In this document: positions 51,897 through 60,419 of the stretch, piece after piece | Layout of the letters: every line of letters starts with the position of its first letter | How positions within the stretch are numbered: position 1 is the stretch's first letter | Source of the DNA: Alphaproteobacteria bacterium 65-37 | GTDB lineage: Bacteria > Pseudomonadota > Alphaproteobacteria > Reyranellales > Reyranellaceae | NCBI GenBank assembly: GCA_001897995.1 | Contig: MKRV01000301.1 | Span: 1-63,905, forward strand | DNA: 63,905 bases | Reading direction: 5' to 3' | Made by a program: the position numbers and the translations under genes | The notes under the pieces: generated by a model | Told to the model about the DNA's origin: nothing | Seen by the model: only the letters and a program-made list of their open reading frames with translations | Database searches by the model: none

Positions 51897-53369
51897 ATGG
51901 CCGCACTTACCGACCTTACCATCGCCCAGCTCACGGCGGCCCTTGCCAGCAAGGACACCAGCGCCGTCGAGGTGGCCGAAGCGCATCTCGCGAAGCTCGA
52001 CCAGCATCGTGCGCTCAACGCTTTCATCACCGAGACGCCTGACCGCGCCCGCGCGATGGCCAAGGCCTCCGACGAACGCCGCTGGAAGGGCGAGGCGGGC
52101 CTGCTCGATGGCGTGCCGCTCGCCATCAAGGATCTCTTCTGCACCGAAGGCGTGCCGACGACGGCGGCCTCGCGCATCCTCGACGGCTTCGTGCCGACCT
52201 ACGAGAGCACCGTGACGGCCAACCTCTGGAAGGCGGGCGCGGTGATGGTCGGCAAGACCAATCTCGACGAGTTCGCCATGGGCTCCTCGAACATGACGAG
52301 CCATTTCGGCGGCGTCGAGAACCCGTGGAAGCGCAAGGGCGACAACCGCAAGCTGGTGCCGGGCGGGTCGTCCGGCGGCTCGGCGGCGGCTGTAGCGGCG
52401 TACATGGTGCCAGGCAGCACCGGCACCGATACCGGTGGATCGATCCGCCAGCCGGCGGCGTTCTGCGGCATCGTCGGCCTGAAGCCGACCTACGGCCGCT
52501 GCTCGCGCTGGGGCGTGGTGGCCTTCGCAAGCTCGCTCGACCAGCCGGGCCCGTTCACGCGCACCGTTGAGGATGCGGCGCTGATGCTGCAGGCCATGGC
52601 GGGGCACGATCCCAAGGACTCGACCTCGGCCCCGCTGCCGGTGCCGGACTTTGCCGCCGCCGCGCGCGATCCCAACATCAAGGGCCTGAAGGTCGGCATT
52701 CCGAAGGAGTATAGGGTCGACGGTACCTCCGAGGAGATCGTGGCGCTGTGGGCCCAGGGCGTGGAGATGCTGAAGGCAGCTGGCGCCGAGCCGGTCGAGG
52801 TCTCGCTGCCACACAGCAAGTACGCCTTGCCGGCCTACTACATCGTGGCGCCGGCGGAGTGCTCGTCGAACCTCGCCCGCTATGACGGCGTGCGCTTCGG
52901 CCTGCGCGTGCCGGGCAAGGATCTGCCCGAGATGTACCAGAACACGCGCGGCGCGGGCTTCGGCAAGGAAACGCGGCGGCGCATCCTGATCGGCACGTAC
53001 GTGCTATCGGCCGGCTACTACGATGCCTACTACAAGAAGGCGCAGCGGATCCGCAGCCTGATCGCGCGCGACTTCAAGCAGGCCTTCGAGATCTGCGACG
53101 TGCTGCTGACGCCGACGGCGCCGACGGCGGCCTTCGCGGCCGGCGACAAGATGGACGATCCGGTGGCCATGTATCTCAACGACGTGTTCACCATCCCGGC
53201 CTCGATGGCGGGCCTGCCCGGGATTTCGGTGCCGGCCGGTCTCGACAAGGATGGCCTGCCGCTCGGCCTGCAGCTGATCGGCCGCGCCTTCGACGAGGTG
53301 ACCTTGCTGCGCGCCGCCGCGGCGCTGGAAAAGGCGGCCGCTTTCACAGTGCGGCCGACCGGCTACTAA
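51897..53369 (+). CDS. gatA: Asp-tRNA(Asn)/Glu-tRNA(Gln) amidotransferase subunit A
   Basis: A 490-residue amidase-signature enzyme that releases ammonia from glutamine for transamidation of mischarged tRNA. The Ser-cisSer-Lys triad is present: Lys in [12 protein letters not shown] near residue 79, then [16 protein letters not shown] and the nucleophile in [14 protein letters not shown] near 178. The C-terminus [14 protein letters not shown] is usual. The gatB gene, which supplies the kinase and tRNA-binding subunit, does not follow; a Bug-type binding protein gene does. gatB must lie outside the window. Confidence 0.97.
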   Translation: MAALTDLTIAQLTAALASKDTSAVEVAEAHLAKLDQHRALNAFITETPDRARAMAKASDERRWKGEAGLLDGVPLAIKDLFCTEGVPTTAASRILDGFVPTYESTVTANLWKAGAVMVGKTNLDEFAMGSSNMTSHFGGVENPWKRKGDNRKLVPGGSSGGSAAAVAAYMVPGSTGTDTGGSIRQPAAFCGIVGLKPTYGRCSRWGVVAFASSLDQPGPFTRTVEDAALMLQAMAGHDPKDSTSAPLPVPDFAAAARDPNIKGLKVGIPKEYRVDGTSEEIVALWAQGVEMLKAAGAEPVEVSLPHSKYALPAYYIVAPAECSSNLARYDGVRFGLRVPGKDLPEMYQNTRGAGFGKETRRRILIGTYVLSAGYYDAYYKKAQRIRSLIARDFKQAFEICDVLLTPTAPTAAFAAGDKMDDPVAMYLNDVFTIPASMAGLPGISVPAGLDKDGLPLGLQLIGRAFDEVTLLRAAAALEKAAAFTVRPTGY

Positions 53370-53378
53370 TCGCGGCAC

Positions 53379-53396
53379 GCGCCGCTGGAGCGGCGC
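53379..53396 (+). terminator. Possible terminator after gatA
   Basis: GCGCCGCT (53379-53386), GG, AGCGGCGC (53389-53396) forms a short GC-rich hairpin 10 bp after the gatA stop, with a T-containing stretch (GTTATTCTTCC) about 10 bp later. It may separate gatCA from the Bug gene. Confidence 0.4.
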
Positions 53397-53435
53397 CGAT
53401 CCGGCGTTATTCTTCCTGCAGGGAGGATAACGCAA

Positions 53436-54431
53436 ATGAAGTTCGATACTGGTGTGAGGCGCCGCAACGTTCTGGCAGCGGGGCTGGCGGCCGGCGCCGC
53501 CGCAGCCTTGTCGCCGACGATGGTCAGGCCGGCGAGGGCGCAGTCCTGGCCGACACGGCCGGTCACGCTCGTGGTGCCCTTTGCGCCGGGCGGCGGCACC
53601 GACACTTTCGCACGGCCGTTCGCGGCCAAGCTGTCGCAACAGCTCGGCCAGCAGGTGATCATCGACAACCGCGCCGGCGCTGGCGGCACGGTGGGGGCGG
53701 CGATCGTCGCGCGGGCGCAACCCGACGGCTACACGTTCCTGGTCGGCGCCGTGCATCACACGGTGGCGGTCGCTGCCTACAAGAAGCTGTCCTACGATCT
53801 CGACAAGGATCTGATCCCGGTCACCGGCATGGCCTACGTGCTGCTGGTGAACCCGAAGGTGCCGGCCAGGACGCTCCCGGAGTTCATCGCCTTCTGCAAG
53901 GCCAATCCCGGCAAGGTCGATTACGGATCGTCGGGGCTCGGCACTACACGCCATCTCGCTGGTGAGATCTTCAATGCACGGACTGGCACGCAGATGGTGC
54001 ATGTGCCCTACAAGGGATCGGGGCCGGCGACCGCGGCACTGATCAACGGCGAGGTGAGTGCCGTGTTCGAGGGGCTGGGCAGCGCCGCCGGCCACATCCG
54101 CAGCGGCACCGTGCGGGCACTCGCCGTGTTCGCCCGTACGCGCTCGCCGGCCTTTCTCGACATTCCGACGGCGGCCGAAGGCGGCGTGCCGGATTTCGAA
54201 TCGCTCTCCTGGTACGGTCTGTGGGCGCCGGCCGGTACGCCGCGCGAGCTGATCGCCCGGATGCAGGCCGAGACCGCGAAGCTGTTCGAAGCGCCCGACA
54301 TCAAGACCATCTGGTTCCAGCAGGGCGCCGAACTGGGCGGCGAGGCAAGCGACAAGTATGCGGCTTTCGTCAACGCGGAAGTCGGCAAATGGGGTAAGGT
54401 CGTGCGCGACAACAACATCGTTCTCGAATGA
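53436..54431 (+). CDS. Tripartite tricarboxylate transporter substrate-binding protein (Bug family)
   Basis: A 331-residue periplasmic binding protein. The signal contains VRRRNVLAAGLAAGAAAALS, a twin-Arg-like leader. The Bug core begins WPTRPVTLVVPFAPGGGTDT and continues with VIIDNRAGAGGTVGAAIVAR, DGYTFLVGA and MVHVPYKGSGPATAALINGE. No tctA or tctB membrane genes are adjacent, so this is an orphan binding protein, as is common for the family. ATG at 53436 follows GGGAGGA. Confidence 0.92.
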   Translation: MKFDTGVRRRNVLAAGLAAGAAAALSPTMVRPARAQSWPTRPVTLVVPFAPGGGTDTFARPFAAKLSQQLGQQVIIDNRAGAGGTVGAAIVARAQPDGYTFLVGAVHHTVAVAAYKKLSYDLDKDLIPVTGMAYVLLVNPKVPARTLPEFIAFCKANPGKVDYGSSGLGTTRHLAGEIFNARTGTQMVHVPYKGSGPATAALINGEVSAVFEGLGSAAGHIRSGTVRALAVFARTRSPAFLDIPTAAEGGVPDFESLSWYGLWAPAGTPRELIARMQAETAKLFEAPDIKTIWFQQGAELGGEASDKYAAFVNAEVGKWGKVVRDNNIVLE

Positions 54432-54446
54432 TCCCGAGGGTGCGTA

Positions 54447-55061
54447 ATGTCGGCTGAACTCTATGCGGCATTCCTGGCCGCCTGCGTGGTCCTGGTGCTG
54501 GTGCCCGGGCCCACTGTGACGCTCACCCTTGCCAACAGCCTGAAGCACGGCACGCGCGCCGGCCTGCTCAGCGTCCTCGGCACGCAACTTGGGCTGGCGG
54601 TCATGCTGGTGATCGTGGGCGTGGGCTTGACCTCGCTGGTCGAGACCGCCGGCCACTGGTTCGATTGGTTACGGCTCGCCGGCGCCGCCTACCTGGTGTG
54701 GTTGGGCTGGAAGATGATCCGCGGTGCCGGGCAAGGGTTGGAGCAGGGTGGGGCCGCGCCGCCGCGCGGCGGCTTCGTCCTGCAGGGCGCGCTGGTCGCG
54801 CTCAGCAATCCCAAGACCTTGTTGTTCTTCGGGGCTTTCTTCCCGCAGTTCGTCGATCCGGCGCGCGACTTCGGCCTGCAGATCTTCATCATGGGTGTGA
54901 CCGCCATGGCGGTGGCCGTGGTCAGCGACAGCCTCTATGCCCTGGCGGCCGGACGCGCACGACAGGCCTTCACCGCCAGGCGCGTTGCCTTCCTGGAGCG
55001 CGTCAGCGGCGGCTTCCTGATCGGCGGCGGGCTGTGGCTCGCTTTCTCGCGGTCGCGCTGA
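54447..55061 (+). CDS. LysE/RhtB-family amino acid exporter
   Basis: A 204-residue inner-membrane exporter with five or six helices. It begins AFLAACVVLVLVPGPTVTLT, with the family marks NSLKHGTRAGLLSVLGTQLG, WLRLAGAAYLVWLGWKMI and VALSNPKTLLFFGAFFPQFV. Substrate is likely an amino acid or related small metabolite. It starts 15 bp after the Bug gene and is followed 3 bp later by a VOC protein, so the three may be cotranscribed. Confidence 0.92.
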   Translation: MSAELYAAFLAACVVLVLVPGPTVTLTLANSLKHGTRAGLLSVLGTQLGLAVMLVIVGVGLTSLVETAGHWFDWLRLAGAAYLVWLGWKMIRGAGQGLEQGGAAPPRGGFVLQGALVALSNPKTLLFFGAFFPQFVDPARDFGLQIFIMGVTAMAVAVVSDSLYALAAGRARQAFTARRVAFLERVSGGFLIGGGLWLAFSRSR

Positions 55062-55064
55062 GCG

Positions 55065-55448
55065 ATGGCAAAGGCGAGGGTCACCGGTATCGGCGGCGTC
55101 TTCTTTCGTGCGCGTGACCCGCAGGCGTTGGCCGCCTGGTACGAAAGGCATCTCGGTATCGACGACATCCAGAAATCCGTCTGGGCTCAGGAGGCGGGCA
55201 GCACCGTGTTCGCGCCGTTCGCGCACGACACAGCCTACTTCGGGCGCGCCGAGCAGCAATGGATGATCAACTTCCGCGTCGATGATCTCGACGGCATGAT
55301 GGCCAGGCTGAAGCAGGAGGGGATCGCCGTGGAAACGCGGGCGGAGTGGGACTCCGAAGTCGGTCGCTTCTGCCGTATCCACGATCCCGAAGGCAATCCG
55401 ATCGAGTTGTGGGAGCCGGCGAAGAACGTCGAAGGCTTGTCCAACTGA
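55065..55448 (+). CDS. VOC-superfamily (glyoxalase-like) protein
   Basis: A 127-residue protein with one glyoxalase/bleomycin-resistance domain: GGVFFRARDPQALAAWYERH at the start, INFRVDDLDGMMARLKQEGI in the middle and CRIHDPEGNPIELWEPAK at the end with the metal-binding Glu. It may act on a small metabolite or bind a drug; function is not fixed. It ends the Bug/LysE/VOC series. Confidence 0.9.
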   Translation: MAKARVTGIGGVFFRARDPQALAAWYERHLGIDDIQKSVWAQEAGSTVFAPFAHDTAYFGRAEQQWMINFRVDDLDGMMARLKQEGIAVETRAEWDSEVGRFCRIHDPEGNPIELWEPAKNVEGLSN

Positions 55449-55869
55449 GGCCAGTGCCAAGTGCCTTCGAAGAAATCGCACGCAAATGAACGACGTTGCG
55501 GCCTTTGCTTGCAATGCTGACAGTTCCGTCGCGGCAGGTTACGCGCGGGTGACGTAGTCAACGTTGCTCCGATGCAACGCAATGGTGTGGCAATGCCGGT
55601 GCCTTATCTCCCGATACAGTTCAGGGGCATGAGTCGAATCGCCATTGTGAAATACGGGGCTTTCAAGACGTTCGTCGACCGTGATGTTCGGCCGGAAGCT
55701 TGACGCTGGCCTTTGAAATGCCCACTTGGCTAACAGCCTGCTCGGGCTCGTCGCCTTGGCGCAGGTTCCCCTCCAAATCGATGTTTGAAGTTGACTAAAC
55801 CAACTGGTTAACAATAAAGTCGAAGTCATCTCCAAAACTGCCAAGCCAGAATTCTTGATGAGGACGGCC
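55449..55869. other. 421-bp gene-free spacer ahead of the RND operon
   Basis: No convincing gene is present. The left part holds a small hairpin (GTTGC/GCAAC near 55563-55578). The right part becomes AT-richer and carries the promoter and palindrome listed separately. Minus-strand reading frames crossing this spacer continue as antisense of the RND genes and look like shadows. Confidence 0.6.
55791..55819 (+). promoter_or_regulatory. Probable promoter with internal operator for the RND efflux genes
   Basis: TTGACT (55791-55796) and ATAAAG (55814-55819) are 17 bp apart. Between them AACCA-AC-TGGTT (55798-55809) is a perfect inverted repeat, placed where a repressor would block polymerase. No regulator gene is adjacent. 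Confidence 0.45.
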
Positions 55870-57060
55870 ATGTCGTTTCGCCGCCCCGTGCCCGCATCGG
55901 CGTGGCCTGGGTTTTCCGCCTTCACCGCCGTCACGGCCGCTATTGTCGTTGCTGCATCCAATCCTGCGTCCGGCCAGATGCCACCACCTCCTGAGGTCGA
56001 TGTCGCGGCCGTCGTATCGAAGCCGGTGCGGCAGTGGGATCAATTCACCGGGCGGATTGCGGCGATCGAGGCCGTGGAGATCCGTGCCCGAGTCAGTGGT
56101 TACCTCAGCCGCGTCGCCTTCAAGGAAGGTGACGAGGTCAAGGAGGGGGATCTGCTGTTCGTCATCGATCCGCGCCCCTATAAGGCGTCGCTCGACAGTG
56201 CCGCCGCGCAGCTCGAACGTGCCAAGGCCTCCGCCCGTCTGGCAGACATATTGGACCAGCGCTCGCAGCAGCTGATCAAGACCGGTGCAATCTCGCGCAA
56301 CGAGTTCGACAGGAACAGCACGGCGGCGGCGCAGGCCAATGCGGAAGTGAGCGCCGCCGAGGCGGCGCTGGAAACGGCCAGGCTTAATCTCGGCTACACC
56401 GAGGTACGCTCGCCGATCGCCGGCAAGGTCAGTCGCACGATGCTGACGCAAGGCAACCTGGTTCAGGCGGACCAGACCGTACTGACCAGCGTCGTGTCGC
56501 AGGACCCGGTCTACGTCTATTTTCAGCCCGACGAGCAGACCTTCCAGCGCTACGGCGACATGGCACGCAAGGGCGAGCGCGCCGCTTCCGCCAATGCGGT
56601 GCGTCTGGGCCTGGCGAACGACCAGGGCCATCCGCATGGAGGCACGGTGAACTTCATCAACAATCAGGTCGATGCCACGACCGGTACGATCACCATGCGC
56701 GCCGTGGTACCCAATCCGAACCGCGTCTTCGTCCCGGGCATGTATGCCCGCGTCCAGCTCGAGGGTAGCGGCGAATTCAGGGCCATGCTGATCGACGAGA
56801 AGGCGGTGATGACCGATCAGGACCGCAAGTACGTCTACGTGCTCGATCCTGAGGGCAAAGCCATGCGCAAGAACGTCGTGCTCGGCGGTGCGATCGACGG
56901 CTTGCGCGTCGTGCAGTCCGGCCTCGACCCGAAGGACAAGGTCATCGTCGCCGGCCTGCAGAAGATTTTCGCCCCCGGCACGCCGGTCAAGCCGAACGAA
57001 GTGCCGATGGTCAAGCTGCCGAAGAACACGGCGGCCGACAACAAGGTCGGAGGCAATTGA
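55870..57060 (+). CDS. RND efflux periplasmic adaptor (membrane fusion protein)
   Basis: A 396-residue HlyD/AcrA-type adaptor linking the inner-membrane pump to an outer-membrane channel. A leader ends at PASGQMPPPPEV (no lipobox Cys is evident). The lipoyl halves are EIRARVSGYLSRVAFKEGDEV and EVRSPIAGKVSRTMLTQGNLV, with a coiled-coil hairpin between them (LERAKASARLADILDQRS onward). Beta-barrel and membrane-proximal domains follow. I chose ATG at 55870 since GAGGA lies five bases upstream; ATG at 55858 is also in frame. The pump gene starts 10 bp after the stop. Confidence 0.92.
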   Translation: MSFRRPVPASAWPGFSAFTAVTAAIVVAASNPASGQMPPPPEVDVAAVVSKPVRQWDQFTGRIAAIEAVEIRARVSGYLSRVAFKEGDEVKEGDLLFVIDPRPYKASLDSAAAQLERAKASARLADILDQRSQQLIKTGAISRNEFDRNSTAAAQANAEVSAAEAALETARLNLGYTEVRSPIAGKVSRTMLTQGNLVQADQTVLTSVVSQDPVYVYFQPDEQTFQRYGDMARKGERAASANAVRLGLANDQGHPHGGTVNFINNQVDATTGTITMRAVVPNPNRVFVPGMYARVQLEGSGEFRAMLIDEKAVMTDQDRKYVYVLDPEGKAMRKNVVLGGAIDGLRVVQSGLDPKDKVIVAGLQKIFAPGTPVKPNEVPMVKLPKNTAADNKVGGN

Positions 57061-57069
57061 GACCTCGCC

Positions 57070-60000
57070 ATGGATTTTTCGAAGTTCTTCATCGACCGCC
57101 CGATCTTTGCGGCGGTCCTGTCGATCGTGATCTTCGTCGCTGGCCTGATCGCGATTCCGTTGCTGCCAATCAGCGAATATCCTGACGTTGTGCCGCCGAC
57201 CGTGGTCGTGCGCGCGACCTATCCAGGCGCCAATCCGAAGGTCATCGCCGATACGGTGGCGGCGCCGCTCGAGGAGCAGATCAACGGCGCCGAGAGCATG
57301 ATGTACATGAAGTCGGTGGCGGGCTCCGACGGCGTGCTGCAGATGACCATCACCTTCCGCCCCGGCACCGATCCACGTCTGGCGCAGGTCGACGTGCAGA
57401 ACCGGGTCAACCAGGCCCTGTCGCGTCTGCCGACCGAAGTGGTGAGCCTCGGCGTGACGACGCAGAAGCAGTCGCCGAGCTTCCTCACCCTGATCACGCT
57501 GATCTCGGACGGTCGGTACGATCCGCTCTACCTGCGCAACTACATCAACACCAAGATCAAGGACGAGCTGGCACGTCTGCCCGGCGTCGGCCAGGTGCAG
57601 CTGTTCGGCGGCGGCGACTATGCGATGCGCATCTGGCTCGACCCGAACAAGGTCGCGTCGCGTGGCATGACCGCCGGCGACGTCCTGCAGGCGGTGAGGG
57701 AGCAGAACCTGCAGGTGTCGGCCGGTCAGCTCGGCGCCGAACCCATCGCCAGCGGCAGCGACTTCCTGATCTCGATTAACGCCCAGGGGCGGCTGCGCAC
57801 GCCCGAGGAATTCGGCGAGGTGATCCTCAAGACAGGCCCGAACGGCGAGGTTGTGCGCCTGGCCGACGTGGCGCGCGTCGAGCTCGGCGCGAACGATTAC
57901 ACCTTGCGCGGCCAGCTCGACGACTACCCGTCGGGGATCATCGGCGTCTTCCAGGCCCCCGGCGCCAATGCACTGGCGGCGCGCGACGGGGTCATCGCCA
58001 AGATGGACGAGCTCGCCAAGCGGTTTCCGCCGGGCGTCAGCTACCGCTCGGACTACGACAGCACGATCTTCGTGCGCGATTCGATCAAAGCCGTGGTGAA
58101 GACGCTGCTGGAAGCCATCGTGCTGGTCGTGATTGTGGTCATCCTGTTCCTGCAGACCTGGCGGGCCTCGATCATCCCGTTGCTCGCTGTCCCAGTGTCG
58201 GTGGTTGGCACTTTTGCGGTGCTTTTCCTGCTGGGCTTCTCGATCAACACGCTCTCCTTGTTCGGCCTGGTCCTCGCCATCGGCATCGTCGTCGACGACG
58301 CCATCGTCGTGGTCGAGAATGTCGAGCGCAACATCGAGGAGGGGCGCACGCCGCTCGAGGCGGCGCATCAGGCGATGAAGGAAGTGTCGGGGCCGATCGT
58401 GGCGATCGCCCTGGTGCTCTGCGCGGTGTTTGTGCCGATGGCCTTCCTGACCGGTGTGACCGGCCAGTTCTACAAGCAGTTCGCCGTTACGATCGCGATC
58501 TCGACGGTGATCTCGGCAATCAACTCGCTGACCTTGTCGCCGGCGCTGGCGGCCAAGCTCCTGCGCTCGCACGACGCGCCGAAGGATCTGCTGTCGCGGA
58601 TCATCGAGGGTGCGTTCGGCTGGCTGTTCCGGCCGTTCAATCGCTTCTTCAAAGCCAGCTCCGACAGCTACCAGAGCTCGATCTCGCGTATCCTCAAGCG
58701 CCGCGGCATCGTGTTCGCGATCTATGGCCTGCTGCTGGTCGGTACCGGTGCGATGTTCAATGCCGTGCCGCGCGGCTTCATTCCGGTTCAGGACAAGCTC
58801 TATCTGATCGCCGTCGTGAAGCTGCCTGAAGGTGCCTCGCTCGAACGGACCGACGCGGCCATGAAGAAACTCAGGGACATGGCGCTCGGCACCGATGGCG
58901 TGGCGCACGTGGTGGCGATGACCGGCCTCAACGCGATCCAGTTCACCAATACGCCGAACTACGCGGTGGCCTTTCCGATCTTGAAGCCGTTCAACGAACG
59001 GACCCGCAGCGCCAAGGAGATCGCCGACGACATTCAGGCGAAAATCTCCGGGATCAAGGAAGGCATGGCCTTCGTCATGATGCCGCCGCCGATCGACGGC
59101 ATGGGCACCGGCGCCGGCTACTCGCTGTTCATCGAGGATCGCGCCGGGCTGGGTTATGGCGCGCTACAGGAAGCGGTCGGCGCCCTGCAGGGGGCGGTCA
59201 TGGCGGCACCGGGCATGAGCTTCCCGTTCTCGGGTTATCAATCCAACGTGCCGCAGCTCGATATCGAGGTCGACCGCGTCAAGGCCAAGGCGCAAGGCGT
59301 ATCGCTGACCGAGCTGTTCAGCACGCTGCAGGTCTATCTCGGATCGGCCTATGTCAACGACTTCAACCTGCTCGGCCGTACCTGGCGCGTCTACGCCCAG
59401 GCCGACGGCGACTTCCGCAAGTCGGTCGAGGACATCTCCAACCTGAAGACGCGCAACGAGCGCGGTGAGATGGTGCCGATCGGCTCGATGGTGAAGATCA
59501 AGGAGGCGTACGGCCCAGATCCGGTGCTGCGTTACAACGGCTACCCGGCGGCCGATTTCATCGGCGAGGCGGAACCTGGCGCGCTGTCGTCGGCGCAGGC
59601 GATGCGCCTGATCGAGGGGCTGGCGAGTTCGGTGCTGCCCAATGGCATCGCCATCGAATGGACCGACCTCAGCTTCCAGGAGGCGACCCAGGGCAATGCC
59701 GCCCTGTTCGTGTTCCCGGTGGCGATCCTGCTGGCCTTCCTGGTGCTCGCGGCGCTCTATGAAAGCTGGGTGCTGCCGCTCGCGGTCATCCTGATCGTGC
59801 CGATGTGTATGCTCTCGGCGCTGGCCGGCGTGAAGTTGTTCGGCGGCGACAACAACACCTTCGTGCAGGTCGGCCTGGTCGTGCTGATGGGGCTGGCCTG
59901 CAAGAACGCCATCCTGATCGTCGAGTTCGCGCGCGAGTTGGAGTTCCAGGGCAAGGGCATCGTCGAGGCGGCACTGGAGGCCTGCCGCCTGCGTCTGCGG

Positions 60001-60240
60001 CCGATCGTGATGACTTCGGTCGCCTTCATCGCCGGCACGGTGCCGCTGGTGCTGTCGCACGGCGCCGGCGCCGAGGTGCGGTCGGCCACCGGCATCACGG
60101 TGTTCGCCGGCATGATCGGCGTGACCTTGTTCGGCCTGTTCCTGACGCCGGTGTTCTATGTTGGCTTGCGCAAGCTCTCCGGACGCAAGCTGATCCAGCA
60201 CGGCGCCCCGACGATCGGCCACCATTCGCCCGCCGAGTAG
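57070..60240 (+). CDS. RND multidrug efflux pump, HAE1 family (AcrB/MexF-like)
   Basis: A 1056-residue proton-driven exporter. It starts MDFSKFFIDRPIFAAVLSIV and keeps the usual 12-helix layout with two large periplasmic loops. Proton-relay Asp residues are in GIVVDDAIVVVENVERN (helix 4). Other marks are VQNRVNQALSRLPTEV, GFIPVQDKLYLIAVVKLPEG and, near the end, VGLVVLMGLACKNAILIVEF. No outer-membrane channel gene follows, so a TolC/OprM-type partner must come from elsewhere. A strong terminator lies 77 bp downstream. Confidence 0.95.
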   Translation: MDFSKFFIDRPIFAAVLSIVIFVAGLIAIPLLPISEYPDVVPPTVVVRATYPGANPKVIADTVAAPLEEQINGAESMMYMKSVAGSDGVLQMTITFRPGTDPRLAQVDVQNRVNQALSRLPTEVVSLGVTTQKQSPSFLTLITLISDGRYDPLYLRNYINTKIKDELARLPGVGQVQLFGGGDYAMRIWLDPNKVASRGMTAGDVLQAVREQNLQVSAGQLGAEPIASGSDFLISINAQGRLRTPEEFGEVILKTGPNGEVVRLADVARVELGANDYTLRGQLDDYPSGIIGVFQAPGANALAARDGVIAKMDELAKRFPPGVSYRSDYDSTIFVRDSIKAVVKTLLEAIVLVVIVVILFLQTWRASIIPLLAVPVSVVGTFAVLFLLGFSINTLSLFGLVLAIGIVVDDAIVVVENVERNIEEGRTPLEAAHQAMKEVSGPIVAIALVLCAVFVPMAFLTGVTGQFYKQFAVTIAISTVISAINSLTLSPALAAKLLRSHDAPKDLLSRIIEGAFGWLFRPFNRFFKASSDSYQSSISRILKRRGIVFAIYGLLLVGTGAMFNAVPRGFIPVQDKLYLIAVVKLPEGASLERTDAAMKKLRDMALGTDGVAHVVAMTGLNAIQFTNTPNYAVAFPILKPFNERTRSAKEIADDIQAKISGIKEGMAFVMMPPPIDGMGTGAGYSLFIEDRAGLGYGALQEAVGALQGAVMAAPGMSFPFSGYQSNVPQLDIEVDRVKAKAQGVSLTELFSTLQVYLGSAYVNDFNLLGRTWRVYAQADGDFRKSVEDISNLKTRNERGEMVPIGSMVKIKEAYGPDPVLRYNGYPAADFIGEAEPGALSSAQAMRLIEGLASSVLPNGIAIEWTDLSFQEATQGNAALFVFPVAILLAFLVLAALYESWVLPLAVILIVPMCMLSALAGVKLFGGDNNTFVQVGLVVLMGLACKNAILIVEFARELEFQGKGIVEAALEACRLRLRPIVMTSVAFIAGTVPLVLSHGAGAEVRSATGITVFAGMIGVTLFGLFLTPVFYVGLRKLSGRKLIQHGAPTIGHHSPAE

Positions 60241-60316
60241 GGTGAGGAGCGGGTTGCGCCTTCAATGCTAGCCGGGGCTGACCAGGCTGATCCGCCTTTG
60301 CAAGTTCAGCAGCATC

Positions 60317-60341
60317 GGCCGCCCCCAAAAAGGGGGCGGCC
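60317..60341. terminator. Bidirectional terminator between RND pump and GH15 genes
   Basis: GGCCGCCCCC (60317-60326), loop AAAAA, GGGGGCGGCC (60332-60341) is a perfect 10-bp stem between convergent genes. A short T-run follows on the plus strand (TTTGG); on the minus strand the next bases are GATGC. Confidence 0.7.
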
Positions 60342-60419
60342 TTTGGTGGCACAAGGGCGGCCGACGCCTTTCGGTGGGCTCGGGTTCGCCCGGAGGGAAA
60401 GACCATAGCGCCGCCGCGC

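Noticed and set aside
55539-55961. A 140-codon minus-strand frame in the spacer before the RND operon
   Set aside because: Half of it is antisense to the adaptor gene, and no conserved segment or binding site is visible.
55795-58908. A 1037-codon minus-strand open frame opposite the RND genes
   Set aside because: It is exactly antisense to two well-recognised genes, reads as Arg/Asp/His-rich shadow sequence, and has no ribosome binding site or family motif.
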